Positions 45,901-57,532 of a DNA stretch of 64,000 bases are shown piece by piece. The position numbers and the translations under genes are program-made. The notes under the pieces were generated by a model that made no database searches, had not been told where the DNA came from, and worked only from the letters and a program-made list of their open reading frames with translations. This stretch comes from Physcomitrium patens (lineage: Eukaryota; Streptophyta; Bryopsida; Funariales; Funariaceae), in the NCBI RefSeq assembly GCF_000002425.4, contig NC_037262.1, forward strand, positions 6,724,123 to 6,788,122, in the 5' to 3' direction. Each line of letters starts with the position of its first letter. Position 1 is the stretch's first letter.

Positions 45901-48900
45901 ATTGAGTTTAGATTCTATCCTCACATGAGAAGTGTGATGACTTTCATGTCGTTTAAAAACGTTCACAACTGACCCACAAACATCACATGATTTCAGGACT
46001 TCAAGTTTGTACTCATCAGTTTAGCCACCAATGAAGGCACCCACTATTTGCCATGGTTGATTGAGAAGGCATCAACAGGTGAAGTTGAAAAGGTCATGTT
46101 CAACTTTAACTTTCTGAAAGATGCAGCACTGTTGCTAAAGACGAGTCATAGGAAGTCAAAGAGCACGAGTGGGGTACAGCGACAGTCAGTTTGAAGAGGT
46201 TGGGATGGACCCTCAGGCCACTCTTCAGTGCGAAGTAAACTGTATGTTATGCGTAAACAAACTGGGGAGCGTTTCACAACATAAAAAGAAAAAAGAAAAA
46301 GAAAAAGAAAAGAAAAACGCCAGCAATACTACAAAAAAATTTAAAATGACGGTGTATCATACACATACAGTTTAGATCTTTCTGCGCATCTGGCCTGGAA
46401 AGATTTTAAAGAGCCGAATTTGTTATTTAACAAGATATACTAATCATTGTTTACCCTGTTATACTAAGAAATTCTCCAAATGCTGAACCGATTCCAGTAG
46501 GCTTCGCACTCAGGAATACACTAAATGAAACGCGCCGACATGTAAGGAGAATGTCAATAAGCTTAGCCAACCTGCTGCCATGACAATGGTGAGGTATGGC
46601 AATTACACTGGTCACATCGCTCCTTATTTAAACTCAATCTCTAGTCATGATCACGAATTTGCTAGCAGTTGAGTGGAGACCTGTAAATCGATATTTTGAC
46701 AAACATCTACGACATTATTCACGAAGTTGATTCTAGCTCTTACCGATAAGGATCGATGTAAAGGACGTGATGATCAGCCAACGCTTGACCAATGCAGATA
46801 TGTTGGTTACACTACCTGCGTGTGCGTTGGAAGTAAGGTTTGAAGGTAGACCTCGCTAAAGGAAAATTGACACAAAGAGTGCCTGAATGTACCATATATG
46901 CACAGACAGTTGGAGCACATTTGCGAGGAAGCGAAGAAGCAAGTTCCGTAACGACCATGTGTCCGAAGCAAATACAACGCACGTATTTCTAATCACTCTG
47001 CCACTCAAGGACAAACATGTTTTTCAAAAGAGCCATCATTTTCCTTTTCGTGTGCATAATTCAGAGTAAACTAAATGACACTAGCTTTCTGTTAATATAG
47101 AAGAAAATTTCGTGCGGTGTAAGGGTTTAATTGGGATCAAGGTTCAACAGTAGGAGCAGTGAGCACAGAAAGTCTTGGATATTTGGACTTCAGGATTGAC
47201 ACAAGCCAATGACGTGACAACGTTAACGTCGAGAGTCCACCTGCCACTTCACGTTCTTATTCCTTCACCCATCTGAAAACTAAACCACAATTGACTGCTT
47301 CCACAACCACATACGATCCAGGTGCAACAAATTAGTAAGCATCACAAAGACAATTACAAGGTAAATCTTCTGCCGAAACAGTTTCACAGCAGTTCACACA
47401 CTAAAAGGGAAGTTATGGCCTAACCACTCTTTTCAGTGGCAGAATTATCAAGTTCCCTCGTTCTAGGAAGTTGGCACTCATAGGGCCAACTTGCTTGCAA
47501 CTGGAGCACAGTTCAATTATGCAATTAAGGAACGCAACCGCTAAACGTATCAAAGATCGCGAGAGCTAACAAGGTGTTATTTAGGGGACGAATCTAAATC
47601 CAAAAAGTTCCAGTCCACGGCTACACCTACGACAATGCCCAAACTATGTGAGAGCAGCGCCTCGTAGCGAAAGTTCTAATGCTCCATGCAATACTTGTCT
47701 TCTGGTACTGCCTCCACACAAAAGATACAGTTAGCCACACCCTCGGGTCAGATCTACTAGAATGTGTTTATCGGGTCACTTCCTTTTGACATCTCTCAGA
47801 TGTCGGAGCAGGTGGCAATAGAATTGTAGGAAGGTGTTGAATGGGACAGTCAGCATGCAAGCAGTTGAGCCAAAATCAGAACTGGTAGCATGTAACAAGG
47901 GGCAAATGGATCGTCGTCTACAATCTAGAGACTGGGTCTATAGTTTTTGTTCTGTTTGGGTTCCATCTGACAACAACCTGATGTTCTCACGACGCCAGTA
48001 AAAGTCGTTGTAATCACACTGCCGCTCCAGTGCGCTCAAGCACATTGCTGCAAGCTTGGAACCTCCGAACGTTCGAGGATTGAGCGACACAAATGAAATG
48101 GTGCAATTCCACTTCTAGTTTTTAGTAGATGTCCAATGTTGGCGTCTGTAGAAGGGGCTAGTCGTGACCTTAGTATAATTCACTTCCAATTATCGTTTTC
48201 TTCGATAGAATTTCAGCATCGGCTGGGTCGCCAGCGATGTGCTTAATAATTGATGATCCACTCAGAGAACTGTTGATATTCATTGATGTCTAATTGACAT
48301 CTCCATAGTCTAACATGTAAATTTTTTTTATTCATCACAGTGGATCACTGCGTAACGAGGCGATATATCAGAATTTCTCTAAGCCACTCAGGCAGAACGT
48401 TTGATACCCCACTATACACATCACACGGCGAGTAAATGTGCCCAGGCACTTCAGCTTGCAAGTATTACGAGGCATTATTCACCCAGGACAACCTCGGAGA
48501 TCCAAAGTAGGATTCAGAAAGAACGCAGCATGTTTGTACATCATGGAGATCAGTCCAAGTGTTGGAAAAATGTTGGTCTCATCATTATCCAAGTCACAGA
48601 ATTATACACGTCAGTGCCAGATTGGGCAGCCCCGAACAATATCTGATGCTGTCCATTTCACAGGATGAGAGAAAAAAAGTGACATCAGGCTGTCGACCCA
48701 CATACACCCCTTCCCTTCCCCTTCACGTTACGATAGAAAGGAGACCTTTCAACAGAAGTCTGATTTGAATTGAGAACCGTCAGAGGCCGGCACTGAATAG
48801 GTGTACAAACTATCGCAGAAACAGATCTCGAGTCAAATCCTAATTCGCCAGTCTCAAAAACAAAACAAGAGAGCTAGCGGAGGGCTGCAGACAAAGACAA

Positions 48901-49821
48901 ATATTTAATACACACAACATTTCGAAAGGTAGAAGTAACGCAATTAGGCGAGGCACAAGATTGAAGGAGACGATTTGAGATACTCTGCAAGATGCACACA
49001 GCGGTGAAATTTATATGCTGAAGCTAGGTGGTTGATTTGTGATCTAAACCTCTGGATCTAGGGTTACAAGATCTAACGGTGGGGATAGGACCTCTCCCAT
49101 GTCCACTACCGGGCAAATCGCCACTGCGCCGGCCCCTTTTTCCGGCTGTGTGGTGTTTAGGGTTATGAGATAGCAGTGAAGGATAATAGGGACATGAGCA
49201 CAAGAGCAAGCAGAGTAACTGAGATGTGTAGGAAGAATGAGTGAGTGTCCCCTACTGCTTAACCCATGTTTGTCATGCACCAAGGTATGATCTTAAAATT
49301 TGTAAACTATAAAGATATTGGTTGTATTGCAATATCCCCAAACTTTTCTATTGGAGAAATTAAATGCTGATTGTTGTACTGTAAAATTGTTCACTTTTGG
49401 ATTAGACATGACTTCTTCATATGCTACTTATATGTAAATGCATGTATGTAGATTCAAGTTATATGAAAAAAAACCATACCCATGAGTACACATGCATATA
49501 TGTTGTTCTTAGTTTGATAATTTATGTTTTAAGTAGAGTTAATATCTTTATTACTGTTTTAATTATTAGATCCGTTAATGTGTGTAAATTTAAGGTAGCT
49601 GAACCTTGAATGATGCTTTGACAAGTTTTTTAATGGAACTTTGAAAAAGACAAAAGTCAGGTTAATTTCTAAACGTTTAAAATTTTAATGCTTTATTCCA
49701 TCACTGAAAGGGAATATTCATATTATCAATCTAATTAAGGATTTAGTTACTTTTTTTAAAAAACCTAGTTATTTTTATTTTCATATTCTATTTCATTTGA
49801 AAATAATAATAAGATATTCGA

Positions 49822-49864
<43 letters not shown>

Positions 49865-50900
49865 ATTTTTATCGACACAAATAAAATAAAACAATTTGTC
49901 TTGGCACGAAAGGAATTACACAATTCAAATACAATCTATACACTTTGTGACATTTATGTATTGCACAACAATTACCTAATGTAAGAATAAAAATAAAAAA
50001 TAATATTTTAAAATGTTAACAAGAATCTATACATTACTTAGTAAACAATCAACAATTTCTTTAAAGTTTCAATATTCACACTCAGTGATCCTATATTCAA
50101 CTTAAGTATGATGAAATAGGATATCTCTGTTAACATCTTTGAATTAGATGACTCTCTCCATCAAAAGATCATCAATAGCCTCAGGAAAAGGTTACGAAGA
50201 TCCTCACCCAACAAACTGAAAAGAACTTCGCATCTACACCCATTGAATACTATTGTTGCAACATGGCTTACTGTTTTCTACATGTATTGCTCAAGTCAAA
50301 CACACACAGTGCAAAAGAATTTTTAAGAGAAAATGTACCCAGTTTGTCACAGTATTTTACATTTACAGAAAGCTGTTTGACTGTAGCAATGTGTAGCTTG
50401 TGAACCTCAGCAAGAGTTGCCTGTCCTAACATATTGCGAAAAACTTAAAATCGACGTGTTTTTCTACTCAGCGAAAGTTCTACGAAGAAGCAACATGGCA
50501 TGTTCTTGTCAATCACCTGCAATTCGTAACAGAACAATCAGAAGTTGGAGAAAGGGAGCAGCTACCTTCCAAGAGAAAATGATCATAAGCTTTTCTCACA
50601 TGATTGTGAGGGCACACTCCCAGTGGTTGAAAGGATCACAGAGTAAATGATTGAATCTGTTACAATGACTAGCAGATTTGCAAAGTGAATTCAAAAGCAT
50701 GGACCCACAAAATCAATCATAACCACTCATCTGCAAGCTAGCATGAGTAGTCGTAAAACTCCACATGACCTAAGATATTGACAATTCATCGGATGCACTA
50801 TTTGTCGGCAGCAAGCTCATAACACTACGAGGGTTTGCATGTCCCAATCGCCAGAAACATGTAACCTCATGTGCACATTTTCTGCATGAATCACAATTAA
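45901..50900. other. G+C-richer, low-repeat region, genes not resolved
   Basis: 46.2-49.3 kb has balanced base composition, no homopolymer texture and no TE similarity I recognise. A plus-strand segment at about 46000-46192 is open for some 64 codons directly after a TTTCAG acceptor-like site (VLISLATNEGTH, PWLIEKASTGEVEKV) and ends in TGA. It may be an exon but is within chance length. Frames of 60-80 codons at 46887-47069, 48401-48768, 49024-49283 and 50417-50650 overlap on several frames and look random. (AAAAG)n lies at 46286-46316 and (TA)n at 49825-49861. Confidence 0.45.
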
Positions 50901-51439
50901 ATCACTCACTGCAAAGAACCTGTGTATCACTGAATTCGAGTAAACTTGGCGAACAGCAACTCTCTAACCAGAAAAATGTGGGAATCTAAAATGTGGGCCA
51001 ATAAAACCAGCATTGTGCCTAAGCAGGCTCTCTCCTCAATTAAGAAAGAGGACACTCGTAGGCCGATCAGTGTAGGATTTGAATTTAACGAGTATTCCAA
51101 GACAATCTTTCACTGTAAACTCAAATTGGCCAAGGATCCCAGTGAATTAGTTATATCTAGAACCAGCAACCCCCTACTGTCCACTAACTCTCCAATCTCC
51201 TCTTACATGTTCAGGAATACCTCCCTTATTTACCAACGATGGCGAGGCAACTGTGCGAGGGATTATTAACGATTAAATTCCAGAAACCTTATCAGCGTTC
51301 ATCGTGCCGATGAGAAGAACAAGGTGAGCGATGCAACAATACGTACAAAGATCTGTACACCACACCATTTCTCAAGCCCGTTAGAATGAGTCTTTAATCG
51401 CTGTGACTCTTATGCGTCAACCGAATCCAGAAACTCCAC

Positions 51440-51682
51440 TCATTTCTTTCGTTGGACCTTCTCCTTGATCCAACGGAGGCTGGTGGAGGTGCCCAACTTC
51501 ACTTTTTGTGCACTCACGGAAGCTGCACTCCTTGTCCTTTCCACACTATTGGTCGCTGCGGCCTTCACCTTGGCCATCCTACTATTTTTCCGTCTCCCCT
51601 GACTGCCATTGGCATCTTCATCGAAGTTTTTGTCCCATTGATCTGCCCAGCCGTTCGAATCCTGCCTTTCGTAAGATGTCAT
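51440..51682 (-). CDS. small conserved-looking plant protein with SWADQWD-like and WIKEK motifs
   Basis: 80 codons from ATG at 51682 to the stop at 51440. The N-terminus reads MTSYERQDSNGWADQWDKNF. The middle is basic and Ala/Ser-rich. The C-terminus reads KVKLGTSTSLRWIKEKVQRK. I recall small plant proteins of unknown function with an N-terminal SWADQWD block and a C-terminal GTSxGxxWIKxKxxK block. The match at both ends and the right length make this the one credible host gene here. An upstream in-frame ATG at 51742 is less likely because a good splice acceptor (TTTCCTGTTCAG) at 51712 falls between the two. No localisation signal or membrane segment is visible. I know of no assigned function. 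Confidence is limited because no alignment was run. Confidence 0.6.
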   Translation of the reverse strand: MTSYERQDSNGWADQWDKNFDEDANGSQGRRKNSRMAKVKAAATNSVERTRSAASVSAQKVKLGTSTSLRWIKEKVQRKK

Positions 51683-51711
51683 CCTCGCTAAAGGTGTAGC
51701 CAACAATGAAC

Positions 51712-52368
51712 CTGAACAGGAAATAATTTCCGCAGAAATCAACAGCTACTCAAATTTGCAGATCGAGCAGACAGATTGATGAACCTGCCAAACACCACTG
51801 CACGCAAAAGCTTCTTATCAAACGAAGCAATTATTGAATTTTTGAATTAGGAAAGTTTCAAAGAAGCACTTATTTAAATGCTCTTTCTTTCTCACAAACT
51901 CACAGATCAGCTTACAACCAACAAATACATTCATATTATCACAGAGAATGCCAGAGCAAAGTGCCAGCAACACGGGAAGCCTCTCAGGCTCTATCACTTT
52001 AACATCGATCTACACCAGCATAGAGAAACAGCCCTCCTAAACAAAACGGCAATGGTAGATCGACTCCACATCTATACAAAAAGGACAGAAGGAAGATTCT
52101 GCGCCGTGCGACTGCAGCAAAGAAAAGAAAAGAAAAAAGCTACCAAAAAATACAAAAAACCATCTCACTACGAGCGACAATCTAAAAGAGTGATTCAAAT
52201 GACCTTTCAAAGCGCCAATCCTCGATTGCTCAAAGAAGGTAACACCTAACTACAGATTTGCCGTCAACTACTGCCTCCACAAGGGGCCAAATCCTGAACA
52301 CACCACGTTATTCCTAATCCAGCATTCCGTTACTCGGATCACGGGGGAGAGAAGCAACATTCACGTAC
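51712..52368 (-). other. predicted intron in the 5' UTR of the small gene
   Basis: The donor AATCAG/GTACGTGAAT is at 52369/52368 and the acceptor TTATTTCCTGTTCAG/GTTCATTG at 51712/51711, giving a 657-bp GT-AG intron that ends 29 bp before the ATG. Exon 1 would lie between about 52640 and 52369. It contains ATGATG at 52500-52505, whose frame crosses the splice and runs out of frame over the main start. If transcribed, it would act as an overlapping upstream frame. A 123-codon plus-strand frame (51878-52249) inside the intron resembles nothing I know. Confidence 0.4.
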
Positions 52369-52639
52369 CTGATTGCTTGCAGGTCGAAGCAAAGCAGGGC
52401 AGGTGAAGAACGGGAGAATAGTTCTTCTAGACGAGCGAAGAGAAGCTTATACCATTCCAAGTGAAGCTCCTTGCCACAACAAGCGAGAGAGAGACGACTC
52501 ATCATTTGTGCTACCCTTACAACATCCGAGCTGGCTGCCACGTCGGATTAGCGGACGCTATTTTGTAGTAAAAAAAACTGCCCCAGTGTCCCAGCCTCAA
52601 ACACCTTTCTTAGATCAGGCACGACCAACGATTTAATGT

Positions 52640-53094
52640 ACATCATTCATCCATGTAGAACAACTTCATCCGTCTTGTTTTTGAAGATGCCCACCTGAAA
52701 GAGGTGATTAATACATGTATGAGAGAGGCACAATATGGTGGAGTTTCTAAGGTTTTTAAGGAAGAAAGGAATGTTGTCCTAGAAGCAAAGTGTGGGGGTG
52801 GCATGGTATGGGCCTGCCTAACACTCACACACCATGCAGGCTAAGGCATGAGCACCTCTCCCTTTTGTTTGTATAGGAGAGGTGCTCATGCCTTCATAAT
52901 TCTATACCAGCTAGGTCTGTAACTCTAAGCCAAGCCAAGCAAATCAAAGCAAAGACATCTCCCCTGCCCCCTCTGAGCTCCAACTATTCAAGCCTGCAAG
53001 CCCTGCTCATGTGCACCCCTCTGTGTGGCCATGTGGTGCTCCATTTGCTGCATTAAAGAGTATTTGTTTGCCTGTCTCCACTGCCCCCCAAAAC
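52640..53094. other. intergenic sequence upstream of the small gene, with hairpin
   Basis: No coding evidence. Contains the hairpin described separately and C-rich sequence (52957-53090). This may include the promoter of the minus-strand gene, but I cannot point to a TATA box with confidence. Confidence 0.45.
52843..52894. repeat. perfect 19-bp stem hairpin with 14-nt loop
   Basis: AAGGCATGAGCACCTCTCC (52843-52861) is the exact reverse complement of 52876-52894. The loop is CTTTTGTTTGTATA. A second, smaller inverted pair (GCCTGC near 52813, GCAGGC near 52836) lies just upstream. The perfect stem is G+C-balanced and not simple sequence. Possibilities include a foldback-element remnant, a small-RNA-type hairpin or a palindromic regulatory site. 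The sequence alone does not decide. Confidence 0.85.
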
Positions 53095-53241
53095 ATAATT
53101 TAACTTAGAAAGGAAGGAGGAAGAAAAGCAAGTAAAGGAAAAGAAAAAGACCAAGAAAGAAAAAGAAAAAGACCAAGAAAGAAAAAGAGAAGATAACAAC
53201 AAGAAGGAAAAAAAGAAAAAGGATGGAAAAGGTGAAAGAAT
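53095..53241. repeat. purine-rich tract interrupted by a copia element
   Basis: Almost all A and G on plus, with a direct repeat of AGAAAAAGACCAAGAAAGAAA (21 bases, one base trimmed here as AGAAAAAGACCAAGAAAG) starting near 53141 and 53161. Similar A/G sequence resumes beyond the element at 60750-60785. Frames on minus are low-complexity Phe/Leu/Ser. Confidence 0.7.
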
Positions 53242-53512
53242 TGTTGAGAATGTTTAGAAAGACACAAGAGTAGTAGCAAGTAATATACACACACAAGAGT
53301 AGTAAGTAATACACACATACACAAGAGAGTTTCTAAGGAGAGAGAGCTTCACACCAAAGTCTATTGATCTCGTTGTGTCTCGTATACAAGAGGAGAAGGG
53401 GAGAGGATAAATAGTTCCTCTCTACTACATTCCAAATACTATACCTATAGTATTTACTGTAGACTATAGTAAATATTGTAGAGAGAGCCAACTACATTTA
53501 ATGCTCTCAACA
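53242..53512 (-). repeat. 3' LTR of copia element F
   Basis: 271 bp. A short hairpin (TATTTACTGTAG and near-complement CTATAGTAAATA, 53451-53475) is conserved in the other LTR at 60639-60663. The purine tract GAGCAAGGAAGAA (minus) next to it at 53513-53525 is the likely polypurine tract. Confidence 0.9.
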
Positions 53513-54330
53513 TTCTTCCTTGCTCATCATAATATTTACATAATATAAAATTTGTATAGAATTATGATTTATACTTTTTTGTAATCTTGTAAGATCAACA
53601 ATTGTTGCCTCATTAAAACCTTATTTAAGAATACCTTATTGTATTTAAGGGTAAAACCATAGATGAAAGAAAAAGAGAGTTATATCATTTACTTTAATTA
53701 TTTAAAGAATTCATTAACTTTCTTATTTAAGAAAAGTAAGTTGCCGCATTCCAATACCATAAGTAAGTTGATAATGGTTGCACAATGAGAGAGCTTTGGT
53801 GAAGAGATCAATAAAGTTATTTGCAGATTCAATTTTCTTAATTATAAGTGCTTGATTAGTAATCAAGTCATGGATATAACTAAAATACTTTGGATCAATA
53901 TGCTTAGTCGTATTGCCTTTAATGAAACCAACTTGTATCTATGTAATACAAGTACTATTGTCTTCATGCAAGATAATTAGAAAATCATGATATGAAAATC
54001 TATAGGTTGTTTGAATAAAATTATCAATTGATCACAACCAAATACATTCTCGAGATGCTTCATGTAAGGCAATAATTTCTGCATGGTTGGATGAAGTTGT
54101 AGTTATTGTTTCTTTCATTGATTTCTATGATATAGCAGCTCTATGTCTTAAAAATACATATCTTGTTTGAGATTTAGTTGTTGTAGTATCAAATTTATAT
54201 CTTGCATCACAATATTCAACTAATTTTGGATCTATAGATTGTAATTAGTATAATCTCAAGTCTTCAGTACTTTTTAAATAATGTAATAAATATTTAATGC
54301 CATTCCAATGTCGTAGTGTTGGATGTTGTT
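53513..54330 (-). pseudogene. Copia RNase H (broken)
   Basis: Minus translation gives RHWNGIKYLL near 54300-54330, DARYKFDTTT near 54180-54210, NHAEIIALHEASRE near 54045-54090 and LHEDNSTCITQI near 53940-53980. These are the standard segments of copia RNase H with the catalytic Asp/Glu positions recognisable. Stops are scattered. The coding part ends near 53740. 53513-53740 is non-coding. Confidence 0.75.
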
Positions 54331-54334
54331 ATAT

Positions 54335-55932
54335 TGCATGGTTTTTTATCTCGGAATATACTAGGTACTTAGTTATAGAGAGTTTAATTTTAACTTATTG
54401 ACCAAGCTCCAATAATTTATTTAACCTTAAAAGTAGAAGACAAATAAATACTACAATATCAAAAAGATATTGTATTAATAAACCCTTTTATATTTAAGAA
54501 GGTTTGTACTTAAGGCTTTCTAAAATATCTAAAAAATTTCTAACATTCTTGGCTATACCAAATCATAGCTAATCATTTACTAATAGATTAGGTTTTCAAT
54601 AATTTCAAAGAAAAACTACAATCTCTTCTCAAAAACTCTCATCTTTATACAAGAATTCAATCAAAGCTCTATATATCCATCTTTATTATATATATATAAA
54701 GTCTTGGCTCTCAAAATACTCTTTTATTTTTTATAAAATACTCAAGTTATAATAAAATCTCTTCAAAATATAATATTCTTGCAAAAGATTTCTTCTTCCC
54801 AAATTTTAGAAATTCATATCTCTTGATCCAACTATTTAGATTTTTCCAAATTTATAGATATTATAGAATTTATCCTTAAGCTTTACTTTACAAAAATTCA
54901 ATTGTAAATTTACTACCGATTGTTTGGCATCTTAAAAATCCTAGTAAGTGCTCTAAAACCCTAATTCACAAGCACCTAAGTACTATTTTCTTTATATCTC
55001 ACAAACCCTAAATTCAAATGTTACAAAACTTATGTATAAAGTTTAGCAACATAAAAACACACATTCTTAGAAATTCTTAGCCAAAATCTTGTCAAATTGC
55101 ACAAGATATAGCTCAAAATACAACTACTAGTAATTTGAGTTACTTACAACTCCTTAGATTCCAAATGCTAATTTCAAATTTCAATAACTATTTTATTCCA
55201 ACTTAGAATTCATCAAGCCAAAAAAGTGCTCTCTCCAACCCCAATTGCCGATCCTTTGTTGCTTTCCGTATGCGTCCGTTATATCCAAAAGAGTGACAAT
55301 AGGTACAAAATCAACACCCTAACTTTGAGCACCCATATCTCTTTCATATAAACTCCAAATGACTCAAAATTTACACCAAAACTATAGCCAAAAACCTAAA
55401 CTTGCTGATCCTAGCCTCCAAAGCTCGAATGCCTCCAAAAAACTAACCCTAATCTCTAATGTGGCCTCGGGCAGCCTCCTTGAAGCCCATTGGTCGTGAT
55501 TTTTGACCAATAGGAATGGAGATTTTCATCATCCATCTCCATTCATCTATATGGATGCCCTAAACTCTCTTTTTGCTACCAAAATCCCTCTCTAATTCTT
55601 TTTTTTATAAGATTTACTCAATATATGTCATAAACACCAAATTTAAAGAACCAAAATAAGACTTCAAGGATCACCAATGTCTAATAAAGATGACTCTAAA
55701 TATTTAAAGTTACTACCAACAAAATCAATTTCAAAAGCCACTATCAAAAGAAAATAAAGTTATACAAATTCTAATAGTAATCATTTTAAACAACCTCTTA
55801 TTAAAGTAGTAATTTAACCACACTCTACAATCAATTAAAATCCAATGACATGGCTCTCACCATGTTGCTAAGTAAATTATATATTAAATATATAATCACA
55901 TTATTTTCATATGGTAGCTGAACCACAATACA
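54335..55932 (-). repeat. solo LTR-like element, family G, copy 2, inserted in copia
   Basis: It splits the copia frame between ARHSAQY (55940) and RHWNG (54320). The edges are TGCATGG ... CAATACA, flanked by ATAT on both sides (54331-54334 and 55933-55936), an AT-rich 4-bp duplication. The reverse complement aligns over more than 1 kb with 5213-6537. There is no coding domain. TG/CA ends, target duplication and a length of 1.6 kb support a solo LTR of an element not otherwise present here. Confidence 0.75.
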
Positions 55933-55936
55933 ATAT

Positions 55937-56974
55937 TGTGCACTATGTCTTGCAAGAGCACTAATTGCAAATGCAATATGTGGTCTTGTAGATGTAGCCA
56001 AATATGTAAGTGCTCCAACCATTGTGAGGTATGGATATTAGTCTCTCAATATTTCCTCTTCTTCCTTACATGGGCAATATGAATCATGACCTCATGACTG
56101 CATCCAATCATTAGTGTGGATAATAGATAAACATCAATCATATTGAATCTCTGCAAGATTTGTCTAATATATGTTAATTAATAGAGAAAAATACTACCAT
56201 TTGAGAGATGCATAATCTGAAGACCAATGCACAAAGTTATTTTTCTTAACATTTTCATCTCAAATTCATGTATAAGTAGATTAATAGATGCAACACATGC
56301 AGATTTAGTGTCCACTAGATTAAGTTCATCAACATATATAGCGATGATTACAAAACCAATTTTATCTTATTTGATAAACAAACAAAAGATTAGTGGATCA
56401 CTTACAAACTTATGTATAATTTAATAATCTTAAAGATGTTGATACTACATACATCAAGATTGTTTTAAAGCATACAAGGCCTTAAGTAATTTAATACCAT
56501 GATATTGTCTTAGAGCAAGTCTATTTAGAGTTCCTATTTTTAAGCTAGGTGGAACCATATAAATATGCAATTATTACATCCATCAAATGTATCTAAAGGG
56601 TGGCATGAATTGCTATTCCAATAATATATCAAAAAGTAATTAAATCTATGACTGAAAAATATGTAGATTCATAATCAATGCCAAATTTTTGAGTAAATCC
56701 TTGAGCAACAAGATGAGCTTATAGCAGGTTATTTGACCTTGAGCATCTTACTTGCATATTAATACCATCTTATATACCTGAAGGCGAGATATAAGAGTAT
56801 CTACAATTAGACCAAAGACTTTCTTCTTATGCAAAGAGACATACTCCTCCTCAATAGAAGTTTTTCATTTTGACAAATCAAAGTGATGCATCACTTTCTT
56901 GATAGTTTGACGTTCACAATCGTCTTCCTCACAAGAAAAGGCTTCTATAATCATACATACAAATGATTCATCTA
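55937..56974 (-). pseudogene. Copia reverse transcriptase (broken)
   Basis: The end of the domain is clear: MVGALTYLATSTRPHIAFAI and SALARHSAQY at 55937-56022. The active site near 56325-56336 reads YVDELNLV, so the second Asp of YVDD has become Glu. Upstream fragments run to about 56950 with stops and frameshifts. Confidence 0.78.
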
Positions 56975-57439
56975 TCATATTAGATGGTTTGTTCCAAATA
57001 TCGTCTGTAGCATAATAAAAATAGATAATTTTTTACTCAACTTATTCTTATTCCTTCCAATTCTAAGATTATTTTTCATAGGAATTGAAGGTACATTATG
57101 TATGGATATATCATCATGAATTGGTGGCCCTGCAAGATGAGTAGAAATTTCTTGAAAAATAATATCAGGATTAGTCAATATTATAGCTTTTTTCTTACGT
57201 GGTTGCTTAACTGGTCCACGAGTTCTTTTAGTTGTTGTTGTTATAACTTGAGATATTGTAGTCAATGGCACTGCAATCTGAGCAGGTGCATTTTGAACCT
57301 CATTAATAAGAACTCTTGTAATTGTAGGTACATTATTGAAGCCATCAAGTGTTTCATCTGAAATCCATTTTAGATGCAAAATCTTACCAACTTCAATTTC
57401 AACCAAAGATGTCCTAGGATCAGGATTCATTATAATCAT
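56975..57439 (-). pseudogene. Copia integrase-reverse transcriptase linker
   Basis: A 154-codon open frame with KILHLKWISDETLDGFNNVP, a Thr/Arg/Lys-rich middle (TTTTKRTRGPVKQPRKKKA) and a variable end. The position between integrase C-terminus and polymerase and the basic composition fit the linker of copia polyproteins. No catalytic motif. Confidence 0.65.
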
Positions 57440-57532
57440 TTCTAATGCTTCAAATATAAGTACTTTATTTCTTTGTTGATTGAATATTCTTTCTTCAAGA
57501 GATGGAAATACATTCTCTTCAAAATAAAAATT

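Noticed and set aside
50946..51269. 107-codon plus-strand frame as a gene
   Set aside because: No motif, no supporting splice or promoter signals, and length within what chance allows in this composition.
51878..52249. 123-codon plus-strand frame as a gene
   Set aside because: Lies inside the predicted intron of the minus gene, Lys-rich low-complexity end, no recognisable family.
53100..53324. Phe/Leu-rich membrane-protein frames on minus
   Set aside because: Translation of a purine tract and LTR start; overlapping frames give the same artefact.
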